From: Prevotella sp.
GTDB lineage: Bacteria > Bacteroidota > Bacteroidia > Bacteroidales > Bacteroidaceae
Assembly (NCBI GenBank): GCA_016291915.1
Contig: JAEEZP010000059.1
Location: forward strand, 1 to 23,604
DNA length: 23,604 nucleotides
Direction of reading: 5' to 3'
The notes under the pieces were generated by a model that saw only the letters and a program-made list of their open reading frames with translations, did not search any database and was not told the DNA's origin. Position numbers and translations under genes: made by a program. Below are positions 7,532-15,996 of this stretch, in pieces. Within the stretch, counting starts at the first letter, position 1, and each line of letters opens with the position of its first letter.

Positions 7532-8278
7532 ATGAAAAAATACGGCTTAATAGGTTATCCATTAGGACATTCATTTTCAAAGGGTTTCTTCAACGAGAAA
7601 TTCCAGAATGAGAATATCGATGCTGAATACATCAACTTCGAACTCAGCAACATCGATGATCTGTTGGAGGTGCTCGCCTCCAATCCCGACCTGCAAGGGT
7701 TCAACGTGACGATCCCTTACAAGCAGAAAATCATGAGTTTTCTGGATTCCATCGCCCCCGAAGCCCGGAACATCGGAGCAGTGAACGTGGTGAAGGTGGA
7801 ACACAGGAACAACACGTACCATCTGAAAGGGTATAACAGTGATGCCATCGCCTTTACGAAGAGCATCGAGCCTATGCTCGACAGTGATCATAAAGGAGCA
7901 CTCATCCTGGGTACCGGAGGCGCCGCAAAAGCCATCAAGTACAGTCTGAAAGCATTGGGACTCACCACGTTGTTAGTAAGCCGCTATGAGCGCCCCGGCA
8001 CGATACAGTATCAGCGTATCACCCCGGAGATTATCAAGAATTACAATGTGATCGTGAACTGCACACCCTGCGGGATGTACCCCCATTTCGATGAGTGTCC
8101 CCAACTGCCCTACGAGGCGATGGACCGCAGGACGATCCTCTATGACCTAATCTATAACCCTGACGAGACGATGTTCATGCGCAACGGCAAGAAATATGGA
8201 GCTACCGTGAAAAACGGACTGGAGATGCTGTTGTTGCAGGCATATGTGAGTTGGGATATCTGGAATAGTGAAGAGTGA
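7532..8278 (+). CDS. aroE: Shikimate dehydrogenase
   Basis: AroE reduces 3-dehydroshikimate to shikimate with NADPH in aromatic amino acid synthesis. The 248-residue protein has the substrate-binding GHSFS (S14, S16), FNVTIPYK with the catalytic lysine K64, GAVN (N85), GYNSD with D104, the nucleotide-binding LGTGGAAKA (about 126-134), NCTPCGM, and NGLEMLLLQA near the end. It is slightly shorter than the E. coli enzyme (272 residues) but has every key residue. It sits third in the purC-menG-aroE row. The TGA stop lies within an inverted repeat (8273-8296). Confidence 0.95.
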   Translation: MKKYGLIGYPLGHSFSKGFFNEKFQNENIDAEYINFELSNIDDLLEVLASNPDLQGFNVTIPYKQKIMSFLDSIAPEARNIGAVNVVKVEHRNNTYHLKGYNSDAIAFTKSIEPMLDSDHKGALILGTGGAAKAIKYSLKALGLTTLLVSRYERPGTIQYQRITPEIIKNYNVIVNCTPCGMYPHFDECPQLPYEAMDRRTILYDLIYNPDETMFMRNGKKYGATVKNGLEMLLLQAYVSWDIWNSEE

Positions 8279-8296
8279 TCCCCGTAAGGATTACTC
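8273..8296. other. Hairpin over the aroE stop codon
   Basis: GAGTGATCC and GGATTACTC form a 9-bp stem with one G.T pair and a 6-nt loop. There is no T-run on either strand, so it is not a standard intrinsic terminator. It may shape the 3' end or stability of the aroE message before the next gene. Confidence 0.45.
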
Positions 8297-8323
8297 AAAA
8301 TAGTTGATCCAAAATCATTGAGA

Positions 8324-9430
8324 ATGAACCAGACCAAATTATACTTATTGGCATTTCTGATATTGTTGGGTGCCCTCTTCACACCGGGACTGATAGCCGG
8401 CGTGGCAGGGAGTGACTTATCGTATTGGGCAGTTTTCGGTATGTTGGTAGCTGTGGTGGCTGTCATCTTCGGCATCTGGGCATTCTATGGTGAGAGCAGG
8501 ATTCTCCACGGAATCAAAGGAAATACTGAAGGCACCCCACGTTTCAAATTCTATAAACGATGGTTTGGCTGGCTCTTCTGGGCATTTATCGCCTGCTGTA
8601 TCATCTCATGCGACTATAAATGGGCCATGGAAGAACCGGTTACCACGGTGACTCCCCCCACCTCCACTGAGGTGTGGAGCGCTGACAATATCCCTCTTCC
8701 CCATCTTACCGACGGCAGTCAGTATGTCTCTAATCCCGACGGGGTGATCAGTCAGGCAACCACCGACTCTCTGAATCTCATGCTCCGACAGTTGGATACC
8801 AACTTAGAGGTGGAATCGGCTATCATCATTGTCAACAGGATATACAATGCCGATGCTTTCCGTATGGCTCAGGATGTGGGTAATAAGGTGGGTGTCGGAA
8901 CCAAGGAGAGAAACCGCGGATTGGTCGTTGTGGTGTCCTATCTGGATCATAAGTACTTCATAGCTCCGGGCACAGGACTGGAGGCCGACCTGACCGATGC
9001 GGAATGTAGTCAGTTGGCGCGTGCCTATCTCACCCCTTCCCTGAAAGCGGAAGATCCTGACCAGGCCATGCTGAAGTTTATCAGCGGCCTCTCGAGTCTG
9101 CTGGAAGGAAAAGACATGCCTTCCACCGTCCGTGAGGGTGATGATGCCAGTATGGGTGAAGAGTCGTTCTCCTTTCTGATGCTGATCATCTGGCTGTTCT
9201 TCTACAGCGGTTTGAACAAAAAGTATAACTGGTTGGAAATCAGAAACAATGGTGGCACTGGTTATACTGGTTTTGGAAGAGATCGTACTGGTATGGGTAA
9301 CACCTATTGGGGCTCCGGTTGGCCGACCGGTCGTGGCGGTGGCTTCGGAGGTGGTTTCGGAGGAGGCGGCTTCGGCGGCGGCTATGGTGGTGGCAGCTTC
9401 GGCGGCGGTGGAGCCGGTGGTGGCTGGTAA
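8324..9430 (+). CDS. TPM-domain membrane protein with Gly-rich tail
   Basis: This predicted 368-residue membrane protein has the TPM domain (TPM_phosphatase, the YgcG type). N-terminal hydrophobic segments lie at about 6-28, 34-54 and 82-98. The TPM domain covers about 128-260 (VSNPDGVISQATTDSLN, AIIIVNRIYNADAF, VGTKERNRGLVVVVSYLDHKYFIAPGTGLE in pieces). A further membrane segment follows near 282-296, and then a glycine-rich tail (about 333-368, FGGG-type repeats). The tail and domain order are typical of these proteins, except that the multi-span N-terminus replaces the usual signal peptide. The biochemical role is uncertain; relatives have been tied to photosystem II repair in plants and to membrane stress. 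The ATG at 8324 is preferred over a TTG two codons earlier. lemA lies 55 nt downstream, a recurrent partnership. Confidence 0.85.
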   Translation: MNQTKLYLLAFLILLGALFTPGLIAGVAGSDLSYWAVFGMLVAVVAVIFGIWAFYGESRILHGIKGNTEGTPRFKFYKRWFGWLFWAFIACCIISCDYKWAMEEPVTTVTPPTSTEVWSADNIPLPHLTDGSQYVSNPDGVISQATTDSLNLMLRQLDTNLEVESAIIIVNRIYNADAFRMAQDVGNKVGVGTKERNRGLVVVVSYLDHKYFIAPGTGLEADLTDAECSQLARAYLTPSLKAEDPDQAMLKFISGLSSLLEGKDMPSTVREGDDASMGEESFSFLMLIIWLFFYSGLNKKYNWLEIRNNGGTGYTGFGRDRTGMGNTYWGSGWPTGRGGGFGGGFGGGGFGGGYGGGSFGGGGAGGGW

Positions 9431-9485
9431 ACGGGAAGTATGCTTTTAACAACAAGATATTATTAATCATTAAAACTATAAGTTT

Positions 9486-10076
9486 ATGAAAGGTTTATTA
9501 AAGACAATCATTGGAATCGTTATCGTTATTGTTGTCGTATGTTTCGCCTTCAAAGGCTGCTATAACAACATGGTTGTTGAACAGGAAAAGGCTACTACAG
9601 CTTTCGCCAATGTACAGAGTGCTTACCAGCGTCGTGCCGATCTGATACCTAATCTTGTAGAGACAGTGAAAGGTTATGCCAAGCATGAGGAGCAGACGCT
9701 CACTGAGGTGGTGAACGCCCGTTCGAAAGCTACACAGATCACCGTTGACCCAGAGAATCTCACACCCGAGAAACTGCAGGAATTCCAGGCTGCACAGGGA
9801 GAACTGTCATCAGCCCTCGGAAAGCTGATTGCCATTCAGGAGAACTATCCCGACCTGAAAGCCAATGAGAACTTCAAGGATCTGCAGGTGCAGTTGGAAG
9901 GCACGGAGAACCGTATCAACGAGGCACGCAACAAGTATAACACTGCCGTTCAGAGCTACAATACCCTGATCCGTTCATTCCCACAGAACCTCATTGCCGG
10001 TTTCTTCAAGTTCGACAAGATGAACAAGTTCGAGGCTGATGCCAGTGCACAGAAAGCACCGGAAGTGAAATTTTAA
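9486..10076 (+). CDS. lemA: LemA family protein
   Basis: This 196-residue protein has one N-terminal membrane segment (about 4-23) followed by a largely helical domain. The family pattern is clear: YNNMVVEQEKATTAFANVQSAYQRRADLIPNLVETVKGYA, seen here in consecutive pieces, then EVVNARSKA, IQENYPDLKANENF, and the closing NTLIRSFPQNLIAGFF. LemA proteins are membrane-anchored with the helical part outside the cytoplasm; their function is not established. Pairing with the TPM-domain gene immediately upstream is common in bacteria and suggests a shared membrane role. The stop is followed directly by a heptamer tandem repeat. Confidence 0.93.
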   Translation: MKGLLKTIIGIVIVIVVVCFAFKGCYNNMVVEQEKATTAFANVQSAYQRRADLIPNLVETVKGYAKHEEQTLTEVVNARSKATQITVDPENLTPEKLQEFQAAQGELSSALGKLIAIQENYPDLKANENFKDLQVQLEGTENRINEARNKYNTAVQSYNTLIRSFPQNLIAGFFKFDKMNKFEADASAQKAPEVKF

Positions 10077-10111
10077 TTAATAATTGACAGTTAATAATTA
10101 ATAATTCATTA
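10077..10111. repeat. Heptameric tandem repeat after the lemA stop
   Basis: Five 7-bp units begin on the base after the lemA TAA: TTAATAA, TTGACAG, TTAATAA, TTAATAA, TTCATTA. The array fills half of the gap to purM. Confidence 0.65.
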
Positions 10112-10145
10112 ACTATTTTAGAAGGATATTATTCCGAACTAATTT

Positions 10146-11315
10146 ATGGACAACAGTAACCGTTATATGATGCGTGGCGTGAGCGCTGCGAAGGAAGATG
10201 TGCACAATGCCATCAAGAATATCGACAAAGGAATCTTCCCCCACGCATTCTGCAAGATCATCCCCGACATCCTCGGGGGTGATCCTGAGTATTGTAACAT
10301 CATGCATGCCGACGGAGCCGGCACAAAATCCAGCCTTGCCTATATGTACTGGAAAGAGACCGGTGACCTGAGTGTATGGAAAGGCATTGCACAGGATGCA
10401 TTGATCATGAACACCGATGACCTTCTCTGTGTGGGAGCAACCGACAATATCTTAGTGTCGAGCACCATCGGAAGAAACAAACTGTTGGTGCCCGGAGAGG
10501 TGATCTCTGCCATTATCAACGGTACTGACGAGCTGTTGCAGCAGATGCGTGACATGGGTATCGGCATCTATGCCACCGGTGGGGAGACAGCGGATGTGGG
10601 TGATCTGGTGAGAACAATCATCGTTGACTCTACCGTGACATGCCGCATGAAACGGAAAGACGTGATCGACAATGCGAATATCCGTCCGGGTGACTGCATC
10701 GTGGGACTGGCTTCTTTCGGACAAGCTTCTTACGAGAAACAATATAACGGTGGTATGGGCAGCAACGGCCTTACCTCTGCGCGTCATGATGTCTTTGCGA
10801 AATATCTCGCGGAGAAATATCCTGAGAGCTATGACCATGCTGTGCCCGATGAACTGGTATATAGTGGTGGTTACCGATTGGATGATGTCATCAATGAGGT
10901 ACCTCTTACAGCTGGCCAGCTGGTGCTCTCCCCTACCCGTACCTATGCCCCGGTTATCAAAGTGCTGCTCGACAAGATGCGCCCAGAGATCCATGGAATG
11001 GTACATTGCACAGGTGGAGCCCAGACGAAGGTGCTGCATTTCGTGAACGACAACTGCAAGGTTATCAAAGATAACATGTTCCCCATTCCACCGCTCTTCC
11101 GCATGATCCAGGAACAGAGTCATACCGACTGGAAAGAGATGTACAAGGTGTTCAACTGCGGTCACCGCATGGAGATATATGTCTCACCGGATCAGGCAGA
11201 CAAGGTGATAGAGATAGCCAGACAATTCAATATCGACGCCCAGGTTGTCGGTCATATCGAGGAAGGCCCCAAAAGTCTTACGATCCGGTCAGAGTACGGA
11301 GAGTTTAACTATTAA
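10146..11315 (+). CDS. purM: Phosphoribosylformylglycinamidine cyclo-ligase (AIR synthetase)
   Basis: PurM closes FGAM to aminoimidazole ribotide with ATP in purine synthesis. The 389-residue protein carries the family features MHADGAGTKSSLAY, AQDALIMNTDDLLCVGA, IYATGGETADVGDLV, GDCIVGLASFG, and HCTGGAQTKVLHF. It is longer than E. coli PurM (345), in line with my recollection of Bacteroidota versions. There is no PurN or other fused domain. It begins a closely packed row with a small membrane ORF, prfA, another small ORF and pyrF. Confidence 0.93.
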   Translation: MDNSNRYMMRGVSAAKEDVHNAIKNIDKGIFPHAFCKIIPDILGGDPEYCNIMHADGAGTKSSLAYMYWKETGDLSVWKGIAQDALIMNTDDLLCVGATDNILVSSTIGRNKLLVPGEVISAIINGTDELLQQMRDMGIGIYATGGETADVGDLVRTIIVDSTVTCRMKRKDVIDNANIRPGDCIVGLASFGQASYEKQYNGGMGSNGLTSARHDVFAKYLAEKYPESYDHAVPDELVYSGGYRLDDVINEVPLTAGQLVLSPTRTYAPVIKVLLDKMRPEIHGMVHCTGGAQTKVLHFVNDNCKVIKDNMFPIPPLFRMIQEQSHTDWKEMYKVFNCGHRMEIYVSPDQADKVIEIARQFNIDAQVVGHIEEGPKSLTIRSEYGEFNY

Positions 11316-11330
11316 AAGCAACCAAGTATC

Positions 11331-11528
11331 ATGAAACGCTTCGCCCTTTTCATATGTATTGGCAGTATTATACTATTGATACTCGGTCTAATCATGGCAT
11401 GCCACAACTGGGACCAAGATCAATCCTTATGTCACCAAGACCTAACCTTATGGAGTAATGTCCTTCTATGCATCGCCATGCTTTGCACAGCCTTTTCATC
11501 ATACATATCATACAAGAAATTAAAATAA
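11331..11528 (+). CDS. Small two-span membrane protein, unknown
   Basis: I do not recognise this 65-residue protein. It has two hydrophobic segments (about 5-24 and 42-60) separated by a short polar loop (HNWDQDQSLCHQD), and a basic C-terminus (SYKKLK). The first segment ends LIMAC, which weakly resembles a lipobox, so a lipoprotein is a remote alternative. It starts 15 nt after the purM stop, and its TAA is followed without a gap by the ATG of prfA, which favours real, coupled translation. No homology claim is made. Confidence 0.6.
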   Translation: MKRFALFICIGSIILLILGLIMACHNWDQDQSLCHQDLTLWSNVLLCIAMLCTAFSSYISYKKLK

Positions 11529-12638
11529 ATGGATAACAACACTATACTTCAGAAACTCGACGGATTAGAGGCTCGTTTCGAGGAAGTGTCAACCCTCATC
11601 ACCGACCCGGCTGTGATTGCCGACCAACAGCGTTATGTCAAGTTGACAAAAGAATGGAAAGATCTCGGTGACATCATGAATGCCCGTAAGCGATACATCG
11701 CCTGTCTCAACTCCATCAAAGAGGCTAAGGATATCTTAGCTAACGAGACAGATCCGGAGATGAAAGAGATGGCTCGTGAAGAGTTGTCTGTCAACGAGGA
11801 GTTGCAGCCAAAGATTGAAGAAGAGATAAAGATCCTGCTCATCCCGAAAGATCCCGAGGACGCGAAGAATGTGCAGATGGAGATACGTGCCGGAACAGGT
11901 GGCGACGAAGCCTGTCTCTTTGCCGGTGATCTCTTCCAGATGTACAAGCGTTTCTGCGACAGCAAAGGATGGCAGTTGTCGGTTACCGACTTCAATGAGG
12001 GTGCTGTAGGTGGATATAAAGAGATTGACTTTGCCGTGAGCGGCGCTGATGTGTATGGCACGCTGAAATACGAATCGGGCGTTCACCGTGTGCAACGTGT
12101 TCCCGTGACGGAGAGCAACGGACGTATGCAGACATCCGCTGCTACCGTTGCCGTACTGCCTGAGGCCGATAAGTTTGAGGTGAACATCAACGAGGGCGAG
12201 ATCAAATGGGATACCTTCCGTTCTTCAGGGGCCGGTGGACAGAATGTCAACAAGGTGGAATCAGGTGTTCGTCTGCGTTATATGTGGAAGAACCCGAATA
12301 CCGGTGAGACGGAGGAAATACTGATAGAGTGTACGGAGACACGCGACCAACCGAAGAATAAGGAAAGAGCACTGAGCCGACTCTATACCTTTATTTATGA
12401 CAAGGAGCATCAGAAATATGTGGATGACATTGCCAGTAGAAGGAAGAGTCTGGTGTCTACCGGTGACCGCAGTGCAAAGATACGTACCTACAACTTTCCA
12501 CAGGGTCGTGTCACCGATCACCGTATCGGATATACCACGCATGACCTGCAGGGGTTCCTCGGTGGCAATATCCAGGATATGATAGATGCCTTAACCGTTG
12601 CTGAGAATGCTGAACGAATGAAAGAAGCAGAGCTATGA
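11529..12638 (+). CDS. prfA: Peptide chain release factor 1
   Basis: RF1 recognises UAA and UAG in the ribosomal A site and triggers release of the finished protein. The 369-residue protein has the stop-codon reading tripeptide PVT (192-194, in RVPVTES), which fits the PxT of RF1 rather than the SPF of RF2. The catalytic GGQ (236-238) lies in SSGAGGQNVNKVESGVRL. The central sequence EIRAGTGGDEACLFAGDL is typical. RF1 is expected to read the UAA and UAG stops in this window. It sits directly after a small ORF (no spacer) and overlaps the next small ORF by 4 nt (ATGA), so translation of all three is probably coupled. Confidence 0.96.
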   Translation: MDNNTILQKLDGLEARFEEVSTLITDPAVIADQQRYVKLTKEWKDLGDIMNARKRYIACLNSIKEAKDILANETDPEMKEMAREELSVNEELQPKIEEEIKILLIPKDPEDAKNVQMEIRAGTGGDEACLFAGDLFQMYKRFCDSKGWQLSVTDFNEGAVGGYKEIDFAVSGADVYGTLKYESGVHRVQRVPVTESNGRMQTSAATVAVLPEADKFEVNINEGEIKWDTFRSSGAGGQNVNKVESGVRLRYMWKNPNTGETEEILIECTETRDQPKNKERALSRLYTFIYDKEHQKYVDDIASRRKSLVSTGDRSAKIRTYNFPQGRVTDHRIGYTTHDLQGFLGGNIQDMIDALTVAENAERMKEAEL

Positions 12639-12832
12639 AAAAATTCTTAGGAGTAACATGGGTTGACTGGGTCTGCATTATCGTAGCAGTCATCAGCGCA
12701 GAAATGGCTCAGGAGGCTTTCAAACCCAAAGGCTTCTGGAGTTTTGTTGTGTATATTATCGTATGGGCCATAGCCTTTACAATTAGCTTTTTTATCATTA
12801 AACAGATACTGAAATGGACAGGAAAGAACTGA
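12635..12832 (+). CDS. Small two-span membrane protein overlapping prfA and pyrF
   Basis: I do not recognise this 65-residue protein. Hydrophobic stretches lie at about 9-24 and 34-56, with a KPKG turn between them and a basic end (KWTGKN). Its ATG overlaps the prfA stop as ATGA, and its last 19 nt overlap the start of pyrF in another frame. Overlaps at both ends support translation as part of the operon. It shares length and two-span layout with the small protein upstream of prfA, but I see no clear sequence similarity between them. Confidence 0.6.
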   Translation: MKKFLGVTWVDWVCIIVAVISAEMAQEAFKPKGFWSFVVYIIVWAIAFTISFFIIKQILKWTGKN

Positions 12833-13635
12833 TACGACAGATACGGGAGAAACGTACTTTTCTCTGCGTTGGATTGGACACCGACATCAAGAAGATGCCA
12901 CAACATCTGTTGGCTGGCGATGATCCGATCTTTGACTTCAACAAGGCAATCATCGATGCCACTGCGCCCTACTGTGTGGCTTACAAGCCAAACCTCGCAT
13001 TCTATGAGGCTTTCGGCATCAAAGGACTGTCGGCATTCGAGAAGACAGTGAGTTATCTGAAAACCCACTACCCCAACCATCTGGTTATTGCAGATGCCAA
13101 GCGTGGCGATATCGGGAATACCTCCACGATGTATGCCCGCACTTTCTTTGAAGAGTATGATGTGGATGCCCTTACCGTTGCGCCTTACATGGGGGTTGAT
13201 TCAGTTACTCCTTTCCTGCAGTATGAAGGCAAATGGGTAATCTTGCTGGCACTCACCAGCAATAAGGGAAGCCTTGACTTCCAGTTGACAGCTGATAAGG
13301 ATGGGAAACGACTCTTCGAGACAGTTTTGGAAAAATCCCAGGAATGGGGAAACGAGGAGAACATGATGTATGTGGTGGGAGCCACGAGAGGTTCTCTCTT
13401 TGAGGATATCCGTAAGATCGTCCCGAATCATTTCCTGCTGGTTCCCGGTGTCGGTGCTCAGGGTGGTTCTCTCGATGAAGTGTGCAGATATGGCATGAAC
13501 AGCGACTGTGGACTGCTCGTCAACTCCTCACGAGGCATTATCTATGCCAGACAGGATACCGACTTTGCTGAAGCTGCTGCCCGTGAGGCTAAGAAGATTC
13601 AGGAACAGATGGCAGAAAAACTGTCGGAACTCTAA
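12814..13635 (+). CDS. pyrF: Orotidine 5'-phosphate decarboxylase (PyrF type 2)
   Basis: PyrF converts OMP to UMP, the last step of pyrimidine synthesis. The 273-residue length and sequence fit the type 2 (long) group. The N-terminus has FLCVGLDTD, the catalytic site is DAKRGDIGNT with D94, K96 and D99, and TVAPYMGVDSV, LLALTSNKGS, VVGATRG and LVPGVGAQGG follow in order. The start overlaps the preceding small ORF by 19 nt; the ATG chosen gives the usual N-terminus (RKELIRQI). It is followed closely by the HD-domain gene. Confidence 0.95.
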   Translation: MDRKELIRQIREKRTFLCVGLDTDIKKMPQHLLAGDDPIFDFNKAIIDATAPYCVAYKPNLAFYEAFGIKGLSAFEKTVSYLKTHYPNHLVIADAKRGDIGNTSTMYARTFFEEYDVDALTVAPYMGVDSVTPFLQYEGKWVILLALTSNKGSLDFQLTADKDGKRLFETVLEKSQEWGNEENMMYVVGATRGSLFEDIRKIVPNHFLLVPGVGAQGGSLDEVCRYGMNSDCGLLVNSSRGIIYARQDTDFAEAAAREAKKIQEQMAEKLSEL

Positions 13636-13646
13636 CGCTCTTGACT

Positions 13647-14867
13647 ATGTACGACGGTAAGATGATCAACGATCCTGTCTTTGGGTTCATCAAAGTACCC
13701 CACGGACTGTTGTTGGATATCGTCAACCATCCTCTGATGCAACGTCTCACACGTATCAAACAGTTGGGACTTGCATCAGTGGTATACCCTTCGGCACAAC
13801 ACACCCGCTTCCAGCATTCCATCGGAGCATTCCATCTGATGAGTGAGGCGATCCTGTCGTTGCAGCAGAAGGGCATCTTTATTTTTGACTCTGAGGCAGA
13901 GGCTGTATGTGCCGCCATCCTGATGCATGATATCGGTCATGGCCCTTTCTCTCATGTCTTGGAAAACACCTTGATACACGGCATCACCCACGAGGAGATC
14001 TCCATGATGATGATGGAACAGATCAACGCTGAGATGAACGGTGCTCTCAACCTGGCTCTGATGATCTACAAAGATGAATACAACAAGAAATTCCTGCATC
14101 AGCTGATCAGCAGTCAACTGGATATGGACCGTCTGGATTATCTGCGCAGAGACTCCTTCTTCACGGGTGTTCAGGAGGCAAGCATCGGATCGGCAAGAAT
14201 CATCAAGTTGCTTGACGTGGTGGACGACCGACTCGTTGTCAACGCCAAAGGTATTTACTCTTTAGAGAATTATCTCACCTCACGCCGACTGATGTACTGG
14301 CAGGTGTATCTGCATAAGACGACAGTAGCCTATGAGAAACTCTTGGTGAACTGTCTGCAACGTGCTCATGATCTCGCACAACAGGGAAAGGAAGTTTTCT
14401 CGACCCCTGCCCTCCGTTATTTCCTCTATCAGCATGTGGATGCCGCACATTTCATGCAAACGCCTGAAGCACTGCAGCATTATGAGTTGTTAGACGACAG
14501 TGATATCTGGAGTGCTATCAAGGTATGGATGCATCATGAGGATAAGATTCTCTCCATATTAGCCTCTAACCTCATCAAGAGAATCCTGTTCAGGATAGAG
14601 ATCTATGATGAACCGGTACCCGAAGAACGTATCACCGAGATCAAGAAACAGTTGATGGAGAAGTTGGACATCGATGAAGAAGATGTATCTTATTTTGTCA
14701 GTGTCAATGAGATTCATAAAGACATGTATAATATCCATGAGGATCATATCGATATTCTTTACGGAGATGGAACGATAAAAGACATATCAGAATCATCGGA
14801 TTTGCTCAAGAACGTTCTACAATTCCATAAAAATAGCAAAAATTACCTTTGCTATCACCGAATATAA
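13647..14867 (+). CDS. HD-domain phosphohydrolase
   Basis: This 406-residue cytoplasmic protein belongs to the HD superfamily, in the dGTPase/SAMHD1-like branch by its layout. HTRFQHSIGAFHL supplies H57, and ILMHDIGHGPFSH supplies the HD pair H94-D95 and H98. A later Asp in MDRLDYLRRDSFFTG probably completes the metal site. Such proteins often hydrolyse nucleotides or nucleotide second messengers, but the substrate cannot be read from sequence. The ATG at 13647 is preferred to a TTG two codons upstream. It follows pyrF after 11 nt. Its 3' end contains a TAnnTTTG element (14844-14851) that may drive lpxD. A gene of this type precedes lpxD in other Bacteroidales, as far as I recall. Confidence 0.88.
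   Translation: MYDGKMINDPVFGFIKVPHGLLLDIVNHPLMQRLTRIKQLGLASVVYPSAQHTRFQHSIGAFHLMSEAILSLQQKGIFIFDSEAEAVCAAILMHDIGHGPFSHVLENTLIHGITHEEISMMMMEQINAEMNGALNLALMIYKDEYNKKFLHQLISSQLDMDRLDYLRRDSFFTGVQEASIGSARIIKLLDVVDDRLVVNAKGIYSLENYLTSRRLMYWQVYLHKTTVAYEKLLVNCLQRAHDLAQQGKEVFSTPALRYFLYQHVDAAHFMQTPEALQHYELLDDSDIWSAIKVWMHHEDKILSILASNLIKRILFRIEIYDEPVPEERITEIKKQLMEKLDIDEEDVSYFVSVNEIHKDMYNIHEDHIDILYGDGTIKDISESSDLLKNVLQFHKNSKNYLCYHRI
14844..14851 (+). promoter_or_regulatory. Candidate upstream -7 element for lpxD
   Basis: TACCTTTG matches TAnnTTTG and is followed by C, giving TTACCTTTGC, which recurs 35 nt downstream. It lies within the last codons of the HD-domain gene. No good -33 TTTG is found at 19 nt. 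Confidence 0.35.
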
Positions 14868-14878
14868 AGATTTATTAT

Positions 14879-14886
14879 TACCTTTG
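14879..14886 (+). promoter_or_regulatory. Candidate proximal -7 element for the lpx operon
   Basis: A second TACCTTTG ends 22 nt before the lpxD ATG, the same kind of distance as in the other candidate promoters here. It lies in an AT-rich gap and would drive lpxD, lpxC-fabZ, lpxA and miaA. Confidence 0.5.
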
Positions 14887-14908
14887 CAGCGTTTATTAAT
14901 ATATATAT

Positions 14909-15961
14909 ATGGAATTTACCGCGAAACAAATAGCTGCTTTTGTGCAGGGAACTATAGAAGGTGATGAAAACGCCATCGTTAATTCCTTCTCAAAGATAGA
15001 ACAAGGAAAAGCGGGAGCTATTTCCTTCTTGTCAAATCCCAAGTATCTCCATTACATTTACGATACAGAATCCACTATTGTCTTACTCAATGCTGACGTG
15101 GTTTTGGAAAAACCGGTAAAGGCTACGCTTATCCGTGTCAAGAATGCTTACGAGAGTGTGGCACGTCTGTTGCAGTTGTACGACAGCATGAAACCGAAGA
15201 AGCAGGGTATCGACCCGTTGGCATTCATTGCTGAGAGTGCTAAGATCGGAGAAAACTGTTATATCGGAGCCTTTGCCTATGTGGGTGAGAATGTGGAGAT
15301 TGGTGACAACACTCAGATTTATCCTCATGTAGTGATAGAAGACCGTGTGAAGATCGGTAATGAGTGTCTGTTATATCCTAACGTAAGTATTTATCACGAC
15401 TGTCGTTTGGGCAATCAGGTAACCATCCACTCCGGTAGTGTTATCGGAGCCGACGGTTTCGGATTTGCCCCGCAGGCAAAGGGTTATGAGAAGATTCCAC
15501 AGATCGGAAACGTGGTTATCGAAGACTGTGTAGAGATCGGTGCCAACACCTGTGTGGACCGTTCTACGATGGGTAGTACGATCATCCGCAGAGGTGTGAA
15601 GCTGGACAACCTCGTTCAGGTAGCTCACAACTGTGAGGTTGGTGAGAATACGGTGATGTCTGCACAGGTAGGTATTGCGGGCAGTACGAAGGTAGGACAA
15701 TGGTGTATGTTTGGCGGACAGGCAGGTATTGCCGGCCATATCACTGTTGGTGACAAGACATTCCTCGGTGCTCAGTGTGGTTTAAACAGTGGCACAAAAG
15801 GTAATGTTCAACTTATCGGTACTCCTGCCATGGATCCCAAAGGATTCTTTAAGTCCTCTGTCATCTTCAAGAAACTACCCGATATGTACAAGCAGTTGGA
15901 TCAGTTACAGAAAGAGATAGATAATTTAAAAGAACAGCTTTCTAACACACAGAGTGAATAA
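14909..15961 (+). CDS. lpxD: UDP-3-O-acylglucosamine N-acyltransferase
   Basis: LpxD adds the second hydroxyacyl chain to UDP-3-O-acyl-glucosamine in lipid A synthesis, using acyl-ACP. The 350-residue protein has the N-terminal uridine-binding domain (about 1-100, with ISFLSNPKY), then a left-handed beta-helix of hexapeptide repeats (IGENCYIGAFAYVGENVEIGD and onward). The catalytic His is in VAHNCEVG (H240, equal to H239 in E. coli), and the C-terminal helix MYKQLDQLQKEIDNLKEQL closes the trimer. It is first in the lipid A row, 35 nt before lpxC-fabZ. Confidence 0.96.
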   Translation: MEFTAKQIAAFVQGTIEGDENAIVNSFSKIEQGKAGAISFLSNPKYLHYIYDTESTIVLLNADVVLEKPVKATLIRVKNAYESVARLLQLYDSMKPKKQGIDPLAFIAESAKIGENCYIGAFAYVGENVEIGDNTQIYPHVVIEDRVKIGNECLLYPNVSIYHDCRLGNQVTIHSGSVIGADGFGFAPQAKGYEKIPQIGNVVIEDCVEIGANTCVDRSTMGSTIIRRGVKLDNLVQVAHNCEVGENTVMSAQVGIAGSTKVGQWCMFGGQAGIAGHITVGDKTFLGAQCGLNSGTKGNVQLIGTPAMDPKGFFKSSVIFKKLPDMYKQLDQLQKEIDNLKEQLSNTQSE

Positions 15962-15996
15962 CCCACATGGTTATTATCTCACAAGTATAAAATAAT

